64,000 nucleotides of DNA from Roseiarcus sp963832305 (GTDB taxonomy: Bacteria > Pseudomonadota > Alphaproteobacteria > Rhizobiales > Beijerinckiaceae). Position numbers and translations under genes: made by a program. The DNA is taken from NCBI GenBank assembly GCA_963832305.1, contig CAWHTU010000015.1, positions 9,906 to 73,905 on the forward strand, written 5' to 3'. Below are positions 50,909 through 60,241 of the stretch, in pieces. The notes under the pieces were generated by a model, which did not search any database, had not been told where the DNA came from, and worked only from the letters and a program-made list of their open reading frames with translations. Each line of letters starts with the position of its first letter. The first letter of the stretch is position 1.

Positions 50909-51165
50909 GGGGCGAGGCGGGGGGTTGACGGCGGCTTGGTAGCCGCTCCCGTCGCGCCCGGCAAGACGGGCCAGACGACACGGGCGCCGCCCGAGCCCCA
51001 AGAAAACTATGGCGCCGCAGCGCGAAATCTGTATAAGCGCGCATCCCGCGGCTATTCGAAGCGCGCGGGAAGCAGCGTCGCGACCGACCTGGACGACATC
51101 CCGGTTCGGCCGCTCTTGGAATGACCAGGCTGGTTCTCTCCGGCCGCAGATTTAGGAAAAATCCG

Positions 51166-51435
51166 ATGTCGATCAGCGCCGAGCGCAAGAGCGCGCTCAT
51201 TAATCAATACGCTTTGAAAGTCGGCGACACCGGGTCGCCCGAGGTGCAGGTTGCGATTCTCACCGAACGGATCGCCAACCTGACCGGTCACTTCAAGACC
51301 CACGTCAAGGACAACCATTCCCGCCGCGGCCTGCTCAAGATGGTGTCGCAGCGGCGAACGCTGCTCGATTACGTCAAGAAGCAGGACGAACAACGCTATA
51401 AGACCCTCATCGAGCGTCTGGGCATCCGCCGCTGA
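51166..51435 (+). CDS. rpsO: 30S ribosomal protein S15
   Basis: From the ATG at 51166 the product is 89 residues, the canonical S15 length. It reads SISAERKSALINQYALKVGD, TGSPEVQVAILTERI and HSRRGLLKMVSQRRTLLDYV with the end TLIERLGIRR. It binds 16S rRNA early in 30S assembly. rpsO-pnp is the usual pair; the truB gene that often precedes it is missing here. Confidence 0.97.
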   Translation: MSISAERKSALINQYALKVGDTGSPEVQVAILTERIANLTGHFKTHVKDNHSRRGLLKMVSQRRTLLDYVKKQDEQRYKTLIERLGIRR

Positions 51436-51553
51436 AGGCGACCCCGACGCGAACGGGGCGCCATAATTCGTGCGTCTCGACCTCAAGAATCGGACGGCGG
51501 CGTCGGCCGACGTCCGCAAACCCAATGCGCGAGCCTGGCGTCATGGCAGGATC

Positions 51554-51584
51554 GCGAGGGGCTGGCGCTTGTCCAGCCTCTCGC
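51554..51584 (+). other. Hairpin in the rpsO-pnp intergenic region
   Basis: GCGAGGGGCTGG (51554-51565) pairs with CCAGCCTCTCGC (51573-51584) with one G-U pair and a 7-nt loop. In E. coli the same interval holds an RNase III-cleaved hairpin for pnp autoregulation. A similar role here is inference. Confidence 0.55.
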
Positions 51585-51665
51585 CGTCTTGCCGATGACG
51601 AGCCCGATATCCGGGCGGCATGGGCCTCAGGCTTTCGCATCCTCAACTCAGCAGGATGATGAAAG

Positions 51666-53810
51666 ATGTTTAACATTGAACGCGAAGAATTCGATTGGTG
51701 CGGGCGCAGGCTCGTGCTCGAGACCGGGCGCCTCGCCCGTCAGGCCGACGGTGCGGTGTTCGCCACCTGGGGCGAAACGACTGTGCTCGCCACGGTCGTC
51801 GCCGCCAAGGAGGCGAAGGCTGGCCAGGACTTTTTTCCCTTGACCGTCCACTACCAGGAGAAGGCGTTCGCCGCCGGCCGCATTCCCGGGGGCTATCTCA
51901 AGCGCGAGGGCCGTCCCTCAGACCGCGAAACGCTGACCTCCCGCCTCATCGATCGGCCGATTCGCCCCCTGTTTCCGGAGGACTTCCGCTGCGACACTCA
52001 GGTGATCGCTACGGTCTTTTCCTATGACCTCGAGACCCACTCTGACATTCTGGCGATGATCGCCTCCTCTGCCGCGCTCACCCTTTCCGGCGTGCCGTTC
52101 ATGGGTCCGATCGGGGCGGCGCGGGTCGGCGTCATCAAGGGCGAGATCAGGGTCAACCCGACCGTCGAGGAGATGAAGGACTCGTCGCTCGATCTGGTCG
52201 TCGCCGGCACCGCCGACGCGGTGCTGATGGTCGAGTCGGAAGCCCAGGAGCTGTCCGAGGACGTGATGCTGAAAGCGGTGATGGCGGGCCACGCCGGTTT
52301 CCAGCCGGTCATCCAGGCGATCATTCGCCTCGCCGAAAAGGCCGCCAAGGAGCCTCGCGAGCTCAGCGCGCAAGATCGTTCGGCGGTCGAAAAGGCGGTC
52401 TTGGAGGTCGGTGAGGCCGATCTGCGCGCCGCCTACGCGCTCACCCAGAAGCAGGAGCGCTACGCTGCCGTCGACGCCGTCAAGGCCAAGGTGATGGCGG
52501 CGCTGGCGCCGCAGGGCGCCGAGCCCAAATTCCCGCCCGAGGCGATCGCCGAGGCGTTCCACAACGCCCAGGCCAAGGTCGTGCGCTGGAACATCCTCGA
52601 TCAGAAGCGCCGCATCGACGGCCGCGACCTGACCACCGTTCGGCCAATCCTGGCGCAGGTCGGAGTGCTTCCCCGCACCCACGGCTCGGCCTTGTTCACC
52701 CGCGGCGAAACTCAGGCGCTCGTGGTCGCGACGCTGGGCACCGGCGAGGACGAGCAATATGTCAACTCCCTCGACGGCACCTACAAGGAGCGCTTCCTGC
52801 TCCACTACAACTTCCCGCCTTATTCGGTCGGCGAGACTGGTCGCATGGGCTCGCCTGGCCGGCGAGAGATCGGCCACGGCAAGCTCGCCTGGCGGGCGAT
52901 CCGCCCGATGCTTCCGACCGCGGCCGAATTCCCCTACACGATCCGCGTCGTCTCCGAGATCACCGAGTCCAATGGATCGTCGTCGATGGCCACGGTTTGC
53001 GGCTCGTCGCTGGCGCTGATGGACGCCGGCGTGCCGCTGAAGCGTCCGATCGCCGGCATCGCGATGGGTCTCATCCTTGAAGGCTCGCGCTACGCAGTGC
53101 TCTCCGACATTCTCGGCGACGAGGATCATCTCGGCGACATGGACTTCAAGGTCGCCGGCACCAGCGAAGGGGTCACCTCGCTGCAGATGGACATCAAGAT
53201 CGCCGGCATCACCGAGGAGATCATGGCCCATGCCCTCGCCCAGGCGCGCGACGGCCGCCTGCATATTTTGGGCGAGATGAGCAAGGCAATTACGGGAGCG
53301 CGCGCCGAGCTTGGCGAATTCGCGCCGCGCATCGAGACCATGAAGATCCCGACCGACAAGATCCGTGAGGTCATCGGCACGGGCGGCAAGGTGATCCGCG
53401 AGATCGTTGAAAAGACCGGGGCCAAGATCAACATCGAGGACGACGGCACGGTGAAAATCGCCTCAAGCGACGGCGCGAAGATCAAGGCCGCCGTCAACTG
53501 GATCAAGTCGATCGCCTCGGAGCCGGAGGTCGGCCAGATCTACGACGGCACGGTGGTCAAGACGGTCGAGTTCGGGGCCTTCGTCAATTTCTTCGGGTCG
53601 AAGGACGGCCTCGTCCACATTTCGCAGCTCGCCAAGACGCGGGTCAACAAGACGACCGACGTCGTGAAGGAAGGCGACCGGGTCAAGGTCAAAGTCATGG
53701 GCCACGACGATCGCGGCAAGGTCAAGCTGTCGATGCGCGTCGTCGACCAGCAGACCGGCGCCGATCTCGAAAAGGCGCCCGTTGCGGAGCCGGCCGCGAC
53801 CGCCGAATAG
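51666..53810 (+). CDS. pnp: Polynucleotide phosphorylase
   Basis: A 714-residue PNPase with two RNase PH domains (GRLARQADGAVFATWGETTV in the first; TLGTGEDEQYVNSLDGTYKE and FPPYSVGETGRMGSPGRREI in the second), the helical linker, a KH domain (KVIREIVEKTGAKINIEDDG) and an S1 domain (VEFGAFVNFFGSKDGLVHIS). It degrades RNA from the 3' end by phosphorolysis. It lies 230 bp after rpsO. The start ATG is preceded by CAGGATGATGAAAG. Confidence 0.97.
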   Translation: MFNIEREEFDWCGRRLVLETGRLARQADGAVFATWGETTVLATVVAAKEAKAGQDFFPLTVHYQEKAFAAGRIPGGYLKREGRPSDRETLTSRLIDRPIRPLFPEDFRCDTQVIATVFSYDLETHSDILAMIASSAALTLSGVPFMGPIGAARVGVIKGEIRVNPTVEEMKDSSLDLVVAGTADAVLMVESEAQELSEDVMLKAVMAGHAGFQPVIQAIIRLAEKAAKEPRELSAQDRSAVEKAVLEVGEADLRAAYALTQKQERYAAVDAVKAKVMAALAPQGAEPKFPPEAIAEAFHNAQAKVVRWNILDQKRRIDGRDLTTVRPILAQVGVLPRTHGSALFTRGETQALVVATLGTGEDEQYVNSLDGTYKERFLLHYNFPPYSVGETGRMGSPGRREIGHGKLAWRAIRPMLPTAAEFPYTIRVVSEITESNGSSSMATVCGSSLALMDAGVPLKRPIAGIAMGLILEGSRYAVLSDILGDEDHLGDMDFKVAGTSEGVTSLQMDIKIAGITEEIMAHALAQARDGRLHILGEMSKAITGARAELGEFAPRIETMKIPTDKIREVIGTGGKVIREIVEKTGAKINIEDDGTVKIASSDGAKIKAAVNWIKSIASEPEVGQIYDGTVVKTVEFGAFVNFFGSKDGLVHISQLAKTRVNKTTDVVKEGDRVKVKVMGHDDRGKVKLSMRVVDQQTGADLEKAPVAEPAATAE

Positions 53811-53992
53811 CCGCTCGAGCTTTCGAACCAGCGAGGAGCAGCGCCGATGTGGCGCCGCTCTTTGCGGCGAGAGCGCGATGCTTGAGGGCGTTAACGAAAC
53901 TCGAGCAAATTTAGAAGCTGTAACCGCTCGTTAACGGGCCGGAAAGGCCGAATGCGCTATGGGGTCTGCACCCTATCACACGGACTGACCTC

Positions 53993-54421
53993 ATGTACGT
54001 GAGCTTTTCCAGCGGCCTCGACGACGGCCGGCCGCTTACCGCGATTGGTCGCATCAGGGCGGCGACGCGATGGCGCGCCGCGGGCGATCCGGGCGCCGAA
54101 GCCGATCGTCGGGCGGCGATCGAGGCCCTGACCCGCGAAGCCGAGGAATATGGCGCCGACGCGGTCGTTGAAGTGCGGTTCGAGGTTGACGGAGTCAAAG
54201 GTCCAGACGTCGAAGGCGTCGATCTTCAGCGAGTGACCGCGACCGGCCTTGCGGTGCGATTTCGCGCAAGCCGCTTAGCCCGATTTGGCGTTGCTGTCGT
54301 TTTGTCGAGGCGATATTTTCGGGCGCTTACGACTCCGTTTCGCTACGTGCTCATCCGCCACAATGCGTCCAGTTGGTTTGCCATCATTCTGACGGATCGG
54401 AGACGTCGCCGAGTTTGCTGA
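53993..54421 (+). CDS. YbjQ/UPF0145-like protein with an extended C-terminus
   Basis: A 142-residue protein. The core (LTREAEEYGADAVVEVRFEV to VTATGLAVRF) resembles the heavy-metal-binding YbjQ family, where E-A-x-x-x-GADAV is conserved. The family normally ends soon after the A-x-GTAV motif. Here about 45 basic residues follow, and the 3' end overlaps the convergent transglutaminase gene by 38 bp, so the last part may result from an unnoticed frameshift or a lost stop. Confidence 0.65.
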   Translation: MYVSFSSGLDDGRPLTAIGRIRAATRWRAAGDPGAEADRRAAIEALTREAEEYGADAVVEVRFEVDGVKGPDVEGVDLQRVTATGLAVRFRASRLARFGVAVVLSRRYFRALTTPFRYVLIRHNASSWFAIILTDRRRRRVC

Positions 54422-55286
54422 CCGCGACGTTGACAGACATACTTTGGTAGTCCTCCGCCTTGCCGTACCACGATCCTTCGAGGGGAACTGCTTGGCCCGG
54501 ATAGCGCGCAATCGCGACAGGGATCAGATCGTAGCCGGCAGCGATGCGATTGGTCGGGTCGTAATGTGTCCAGCCGGCGCCAGGTAAGAACACCTGCACC
54601 CAAGCGTGAGTCGCCCCCGAGCCGATCATGCCGGCCGGACCGCCATCGAGTGCGGCGTCGTAAATGTAGCCGCTGACAAAACGCGCAGCGAAGCCCAGCC
54701 GGCGCAATGTCTCGATCATAAGCCAAGCATAGTCTCGGCAGGTGCCTGACTTCGTGCGCAGGGTTTCTCCCGGCGCCTGAGTACCCTCCGTATCCCTCGC
54801 TTTGTAGCTGAACGCGTCATGGAACGTATCCAACATCCGACTCAAAAGATCCGTAGTTCTATCCTGATTGTTGGCGATGAAGCTCTTGGCCCACGCGGCA
54901 ACACTCGAATCGTTGTCGTCGGCATGGGGGCGCATGAAAACGACAAGGTCGGTCCATTCGTCAGGGGTGTATTGAACTGGCACTTCCTCGGCACGAGGTT
55001 CTAGCGGAAACTCGCCAATACCTTTGGCGCCGAAATGCATCCCTCGAAACTGCAAGGTGAAGGTCAGCTCGTCTCCAGGCTCCGTCAATTCTATTATCGT
55101 GATGTTGTTTGCCAGAGCATCGCTTACCCACCGAATTTTGGAGGGAATATTGGTTTTCGCGGCCCAGCCGAGCAAGCGTCCGCGCATTGCGGGCCTCGGC
55201 AGGAACATCGCGCGGTGCACCCCGAAAGTGACGGGACTGGCATATCTGTAGGTCGTTGTGTGACGAACTTCGAAATGAACCGCCAT
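54384..55286 (-). CDS. Transglutaminase-like cysteine protease family protein
   Basis: From the ATG at 55286 the product is 300 residues. An N-terminal Bact_transglu_N domain (FEVRHTTTYRYASPVTFGVH) precedes the catalytic domain, with Cys in LRTKSGTCRDYAWLMIETLR, His in GATHAWVQVFLPGAGW and Asp in HYDPTN. These proteins often sit with circularly permuted ATP-grasp and alpha-E genes; those are absent here. It is probably a peptidase or amidase. The substrate is unknown. Confidence 0.88.
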   Translation of the reverse strand: MAVHFEVRHTTTYRYASPVTFGVHRAMFLPRPAMRGRLLGWAAKTNIPSKIRWVSDALANNITIIELTEPGDELTFTLQFRGMHFGAKGIGEFPLEPRAEEVPVQYTPDEWTDLVVFMRPHADDNDSSVAAWAKSFIANNQDRTTDLLSRMLDTFHDAFSYKARDTEGTQAPGETLRTKSGTCRDYAWLMIETLRRLGFAARFVSGYIYDAALDGGPAGMIGSGATHAWVQVFLPGAGWTHYDPTNRIAAGYDLIPVAIARYPGQAVPLEGSWYGKAEDYQSMSVNVAVSKLGDVSDPSE

Positions 55287-55459
55287 GATGCGCCTCACTC
55301 AGGTCCGCCGCGCGTCCGAATGACATCCCGATTCTGCGTTGACTTACGTCAACTTCGATCCTGGGCACGCGCACCCAGTCATCGTGAATCCGGCCAAACG
55401 AGGCCGCTTGGCGAGCCTTTGGCAAACGGCGCCAAAAAGCGAACCACCGGCCTCTCGCT

Positions 55460-56713
55460 TCACTCGGCGGCGTGACGCACAGACGGCCGCGCCGCCTCGC
55501 GGCGTCGAAAGTCCGCTTCACGCTCGGCGATGTAGTCGCGGGTCAGCGGAACCCCTTCCTGACGCTTGGCGAGCTGAAGCTGGAACACCATGTTGCCGTC
55601 GACCCGGAACGACGTCTCCGAACCCGCCAGATAGAACTCCCACATCCGGCAGAAACGCTCATCATAGAGTTTCGCCGCCTCTTCCCGCCTCGCCATGAAG
55701 CGCTCGCGCCAGGCGCGAAGCGTGTCGGCGTAGTGCAGCCGCAGAATTTCGATGTCGGTGACGTACAAGCCAGCGCGCTCGACAGCCGGCAGCACTTCGG
55801 AAAGGCTTGGAATGTAGCCGCCCGGGAAGATGTATTTCCGGATCCAGGGATTCGTGGCGCCGGGAACGGAGTTGCGCCCGATCGAGTGAAGCAGCATCAC
55901 TCCGTCATCTTTGAGCTGCCGCCGCACGGTGGCGAAAAATTCGTCGTACCGGCCAACGCCGACGTGCTCGAACATGCCGACCGAGACGATGCGGTCGAAG
56001 GTCTCGTCAACGTCTCGATAGTCCTGGAGCCGGAATTCAACCCGATCGGCCAGCCCTGCGGCGTCGGCGCGGTTCTTCGCCACCGCGAACTGCTCCTCGG
56101 ACAGTGTGACGCCGGTAACCTTGGCTCCCGCGACGCCTGCGAGATAGAGCGCCATGCCGCCAAAGCCGCAGCCGATGTCCAGCGCCGTCGCGCCGTCCCT
56201 CGGCAGAAGTTTGGCGGCGATGTGGCGCTTCTTCGCCGTCTGCGCGTCGTCGAGCGATTGGCCGGGATATTCGAAATAGGCGCAACTGTACTGGCGGTCC
56301 GAATCGAGGAAGAGATCGTAGAGGCGCGCGTCGAGGTCATAGTGGCTGGCGATGTTGCGCCTGGCGCGCCTCCGATCGTTGCGCTGGTGCAGGCCGCGAA
56401 AGGCGAAGCGAGTCTCATGCAGCGCCTGTACCCATGGCAGGCCTCGCATATCCTGCAGGTTGCGCGCGCCGAGGTCGAGCACGCTGTAAAGGTCGCCTCG
56501 GGTGACGAACAATCGTCCGTCCATGTAGAGCTCGCCGAGCGCCAGCGCCGGATTGACCATCAGCCGCCATTCTGCGCGGCGATCCGTGACCTTCACGCCA
56601 AGGAGCGGGCCCTCACCGTCGCCGAACGTCTCAGTAATGCCGTCGGCGCATGCCACTTCGAGGCGACCCTTGCGAACCAGGCGCCGCAAATATGCTCTGA
56701 AATCCGAACTCAT
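55460..56713 (-). CDS. cfa: Cyclopropane-fatty-acyl-phospholipid synthase family methyltransferase
   Basis: From the ATG at 56713 the product is 417 residues. The N-terminal domain is followed by ASHYDLDARLYDLFLD, YSCAYFEYPGQSLDDAQTAK, the SAM-binding DIGCGFGGMALYLAG and SVGMFEHVGVGRYDEFFATV, all typical of Cfa. It adds a methylene from SAM to membrane unsaturated fatty acids. The C-terminal motif RMWEFYLAGSETSFR is also typical. Upstream codons to 56920 are poor in family character. Confidence 0.9.
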   Translation of the reverse strand: MSSDFRAYLRRLVRKGRLEVACADGITETFGDGEGPLLGVKVTDRRAEWRLMVNPALALGELYMDGRLFVTRGDLYSVLDLGARNLQDMRGLPWVQALHETRFAFRGLHQRNDRRRARRNIASHYDLDARLYDLFLDSDRQYSCAYFEYPGQSLDDAQTAKKRHIAAKLLPRDGATALDIGCGFGGMALYLAGVAGAKVTGVTLSEEQFAVAKNRADAAGLADRVEFRLQDYRDVDETFDRIVSVGMFEHVGVGRYDEFFATVRRQLKDDGVMLLHSIGRNSVPGATNPWIRKYIFPGGYIPSLSEVLPAVERAGLYVTDIEILRLHYADTLRAWRERFMARREEAAKLYDERFCRMWEFYLAGSETSFRVDGNMVFQLQLAKRQEGVPLTRDYIAEREADFRRREAARPSVRHAAE

Positions 56714-56967
56714 AACCCACTCGCCATCCCGTTGGCCGGGCTCGGCGGTCCCGGCCGCGCCGGCTGTCCCCATCCGGTCACTGCGGCAGGTTACGGAAAG
56801 TTCGGAGGCGATTTCAAGTGCGAATATGGACCGTGGGGGGTTCCGGCGGCCTAAATGCTTAACCGGGACGTCTTGCTTTGGCCCCATTCGTGCGAACAAG
56901 TCCCTCCGTTCCCCTTTCACCCGATATGCGATAGACGACGATCCGAGCGGTCAAGGATTCCCCATTC

Positions 56968-58371
56968 GTGCGCTATGTTTCGACGCGCGGCGCGGCGCCC
57001 ACCCTCGGCTTCGCAGACGCGCTGCTCGCGGGTCTCGCCCGGGACGGCGGCCTCTACGTGCCGCTTTCGTTGCCCCAGTGGCGGCCGGACGCCATCCGGT
57101 CGCTGAGAGGACTGTCGTACGCGGAAGCGGCCGTGCGGGTTATGACGCCCTTCATCGGTGAGGACTTCGGGTCAGCCGAAGTCGAGGCGATGACCGTCGC
57201 GGCATATACTGGCTTTCGGCACGCGGCGACCGCCCCGATCGCGCAGATCGATGACAATTTGTTCGCGCTCGAGCTTTTCCACGGACCGACCCTGGCGTTT
57301 AAGGACTTCGCCATGCAGTGGCTGGGCCAGGCGATGAATCTGGTGCTGCGGCAGCGCGGCGCGCGGGCGACAATCATTGGCGCGACGTCCGGCGATACGG
57401 GAGCGGCCGCAATCGAGGCTTTCGCCGACCAGTCCCAGGTTGAGGTCTTCATCCTCTTTCCGCGGGGACGGGTGTCCGACGTGCAGCGCCGACAGATGAC
57501 GACGGTCGGCAAGCCCAACGTCCATGCGTTGGCGATCGAGGGCGCTTTCGACGACTGTCAGCGTATCGTCAAGGAGCTGTTCGGCGATCTCGCCTTCCGC
57601 GACGAAATGCGCCTGTCGGGCGTCAATTCCATCAACTGGGCCCGCATCTTGGCGCAGATCGTTTACTATTTCGTCGGCGCGGTCGCTCTTGGCGCTCCGG
57701 AGCGGGCGATATCCTTCGCCGTTCCCACCGGAAATTTCGGCGACGTTCTGGCCGGCTACTACGCGAAACGAATGGGGCTGCCGATTGATCGCCTCATCAT
57801 CGCCACCAATGAAAACGACATTCTGGCTCGCGCGCTAGCAACCGGGCTTTATGCCCCCAAGGGCGTCAGGGCGACGCAATCGCCGTCGATGGACATCCAG
57901 GTGTCGTCTAATTTCGAGCGCCTTCTGTTCGAGGCCTCCGGCCGCGATCCGGAGGTGGTGGTCGCACGGATGAGCGAGCTCGCAAGCGCCGGCGCGTTCT
58001 CAATCCCCTCAGGCGCGCTTGAGCGCATTTGCGCCGATTTCGATGCTTTTCGCGTCGACGAGACCGCCTGCGCGGAGGAGATGCGCCGGGTCTATCGCCA
58101 GAGCGGGATGATCATCGATCCCCATAGCGCGGTCGGCGTGAATGCCGCTCGCAAGGCGCTTGCCGCGGCGCCGGCGACACCGGTGATCGCCCTCGGTACG
58201 GCGCACCCGGCCAAGTTTCCCGACGCCGTTGAGCGCGCGACCGGCGTCAGGCCGCCGCTGCCGGCGCGCCTTTCCGATTTAATGGAGCGCAGGGAAACGA
58301 TCGTCGCGCTGCCTAACGACCACCGGGCTGTGGCCGACTACGTCCGGCAGACTGCGCGGGCTGCGGCGTGA
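56968..58371 (+). CDS. thrC: Threonine synthase
   Basis: A 467-residue PLP enzyme with a GTG start (RYVSTRGAAPTLGFADALLA). The PLP lysine is in GPTLAFKDFAMQWLG and the phosphate-binding loop in GATSGDTGAAAIEAF. It converts O-phosphohomoserine to threonine. The stop overlaps the GTG of the M16 peptidase gene by four bases, giving a thrC-M16-GNAT run common in Hyphomicrobiales. Confidence 0.95.
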   Translation: MRYVSTRGAAPTLGFADALLAGLARDGGLYVPLSLPQWRPDAIRSLRGLSYAEAAVRVMTPFIGEDFGSAEVEAMTVAAYTGFRHAATAPIAQIDDNLFALELFHGPTLAFKDFAMQWLGQAMNLVLRQRGARATIIGATSGDTGAAAIEAFADQSQVEVFILFPRGRVSDVQRRQMTTVGKPNVHALAIEGAFDDCQRIVKELFGDLAFRDEMRLSGVNSINWARILAQIVYYFVGAVALGAPERAISFAVPTGNFGDVLAGYYAKRMGLPIDRLIIATNENDILARALATGLYAPKGVRATQSPSMDIQVSSNFERLLFEASGRDPEVVVARMSELASAGAFSIPSGALERICADFDAFRVDETACAEEMRRVYRQSGMIIDPHSAVGVNAARKALAAAPATPVIALGTAHPAKFPDAVERATGVRPPLPARLSDLMERRETIVALPNDHRAVADYVRQTARAAA

Positions 58372-59630
58372 GCGTACGAACGACCAGCCTTCCCTCGGGA
58401 CTCGCCGTCGTCACCGAGACGTCCCGCCATTTGAAGACCGCGGCGATCGGCGTCTTCGTCGCCGCGGGCTCGCGGTTCGAGCGCGCCGGCGAGCACGGGT
58501 TGTCGCATTTCATCGAGCACATGGCGTTCAAGGGCACGCGGCGGCGGAGCGCCCGCGACATCGCCGAGGCGATCGAGAACGTCGGCGGGGACCTCAACGC
58601 GGAGACCGGAGTCGAGCGGACCAGCTATTTCGCCCGCGTTCTCGGGATCGACGCCGGTCTGGCGCTCGACGTTATCGGCGATATTCTCACCGAAAGCGCG
58701 TATGACGCCGACGAGCTCGAGCGGGAAAAGAATGTCATCATTCAGGAGATCAGCGCAGTCGAGGATACGCCCGACGATTGGGTGTTCGATCTCCTCACGA
58801 CGACCGCCTGGCCGGAGCAACCGATCGGGCGTCCGATCCTCGGAACGCGTGAGGGAGTGGGCGGCTTCGACCGTGGCGCGATCGACCGCTATCTCGGCCG
58901 GCGATACAGCGCCGGCGCCACCGTGGCCGCGGCCGCCGGCGCGGTCGAACACGACCGCATCGTCGATCTCGCGCAGTCCCGGCTCGAAAAGCTGCCTTCA
59001 GCGCCCGCTCCGACCGAAGCGCCGGCCGTCTATCGCGGTGGAGAGACCAAGCTCAGCCGGCGCCTTGAGCAGACGCATGTCGCGATCGGGTTCGAGGGCC
59101 GGCCGGCCGGCGCGCCGGATCACGACGCCGCGCAGGTCTTCGCCGCCGCGGCGGGCGGAGGCATGTCGTCGCGGCTCTTTCAGGAGGTGAGGGAGAAACG
59201 CGGCCTTGCCTATTCGATCTTCGGCTTCCATTGGGATTTCATCGACACCGGAATGTTCGGCTTTTACGCCGGCTCAGCCGACCGCGACGCTTCGGAAGTG
59301 GTGGCGGCTTCGCTCGACTGCCTCGCCGAAACGGCGCACGGACTCAGCGAAGCGGAAGTCCGCCGCGCCAAGGCGCAGATGAAGGTCTCGCTGGTCACCG
59401 CCCTCGAGCAGCCTCAGGCGCGCGTTCATCAGCTCTCGCGCCAGATGCAGGTTTACGGGCGTCCGCTTTCGTTCGACGAAATGCTGGCCCGCGTCGACGC
59501 CATATCCGTCGAAGAGGTTCGCAATACCGGCGCCGCCATGCTTAGATCGCCGCCTGCCGTCGCGATGATCGGCGCGGTCGGAAGGGTTCCCGGCCAGGCG
59601 AAGGTCGCCGCGGCCTTGAAAGGGGTATGA
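58368..59630 (+). CDS. M16 family zinc peptidase (processing-protease-like)
   Basis: A 420-residue pitrilysin-family peptidase. The inverted zinc motif HxxEH is in LSHFIEHMAFKGT with the distal Glu in the ENVIIQEI-like stretch (KNVIIQEISAVEDTPDDW). It belongs to the group related to the mitochondrial processing peptidase beta subunit. The second, non-catalytic half has GGGMSSRLFQEVREKRGLAY. It uses a GTG start overlapping thrC and is followed by a GNAT gene with an ATGA overlap. Confidence 0.9.
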   Translation: MSVRTTSLPSGLAVVTETSRHLKTAAIGVFVAAGSRFERAGEHGLSHFIEHMAFKGTRRRSARDIAEAIENVGGDLNAETGVERTSYFARVLGIDAGLALDVIGDILTESAYDADELEREKNVIIQEISAVEDTPDDWVFDLLTTTAWPEQPIGRPILGTREGVGGFDRGAIDRYLGRRYSAGATVAAAAGAVEHDRIVDLAQSRLEKLPSAPAPTEAPAVYRGGETKLSRRLEQTHVAIGFEGRPAGAPDHDAAQVFAAAAGGGMSSRLFQEVREKRGLAYSIFGFHWDFIDTGMFGFYAGSADRDASEVVAASLDCLAETAHGLSEAEVRRAKAQMKVSLVTALEQPQARVHQLSRQMQVYGRPLSFDEMLARVDAISVEEVRNTGAAMLRSPPAVAMIGAVGRVPGQAKVAAALKGV

Positions 59631-60241
59631 TGGCGCTTTTTGGCCTGACGCGACCGGTAAGCCCGGAGCCGCTGTTGCGCGGCGACGGCGTTTATCTGCG
59701 TCCGGCGGCGCTGTCCGACTATTCCTCCTGGTCGCGGCTTAGGGCAGCGAGCCGAAGCTTCCTCGAACCGTGGGAGCCGACCTGGCCCGACGATGACCTG
59801 ACCCGCGCGGCCTTTCGCAGGCGACTTCGGCGCCAGGACGACGACATGGCTCGCGATGAGGCCTATACGTTCCTCATATTCGACAGCGCCAACGACGAGC
59901 TTCTGGGCGGGATCACCCTGGGAGGCGTCAGGCGGGGGGTGTCGCAGTGCGGGACCTTCGGCTACTGGATGGGCGCGTCTCACGCCGGCAAGGGGCGGAT
60001 GACGCGCGCCGTCGCGGCGACCGTCGAATTCGCTTTTTCCCGGCTGCGCCTGCATCGCATCGAGGCGGCATGCATCCCCGAGAACGCGCCGTCCATCTCC
60101 CTGCTTGAGCGCAACGGCTTCCGGCGCGAAGGCTACGCGCGAGGATTCCTCAGGATCAACGGCGCCTGGCGCGATCACCTCCTGTTTGCGCTCATCGAGA
60201 CCGACGCGCGTCCGCGACTGACTTGGGCCCATCTTGACTGA
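59627..60241 (+). CDS. GNAT acetyltransferase (RimJ/RimL-like)
   Basis: A 204-residue N-acetyltransferase. The acetyl-CoA-binding region is FGYWMGASHAGKGRMTRAVA, and the downstream family motif is LHRIEAACIPENAPSISLLE followed by RNGFRREGYARGFLRINGAW. It most resembles RimJ-type protein N-terminal acetylases. Its ATG overlaps the M16 stop and its stop overlaps the next start, indicating one message. Confidence 0.88.
   Translation: MMALFGLTRPVSPEPLLRGDGVYLRPAALSDYSSWSRLRAASRSFLEPWEPTWPDDDLTRAAFRRRLRRQDDDMARDEAYTFLIFDSANDELLGGITLGGVRRGVSQCGTFGYWMGASHAGKGRMTRAVAATVEFAFSRLRLHRIEAACIPENAPSISLLERNGFRREGYARGFLRINGAWRDHLLFALIETDARPRLTWAHLD

Noticed and set aside
53822..53880. Hairpins after pnp (GCGCC/GGCGC and CGCCGC/GCGGCG) as a terminator
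   Set aside because: Stems are 5-6 bp and no T run follows, so the call is too weak.
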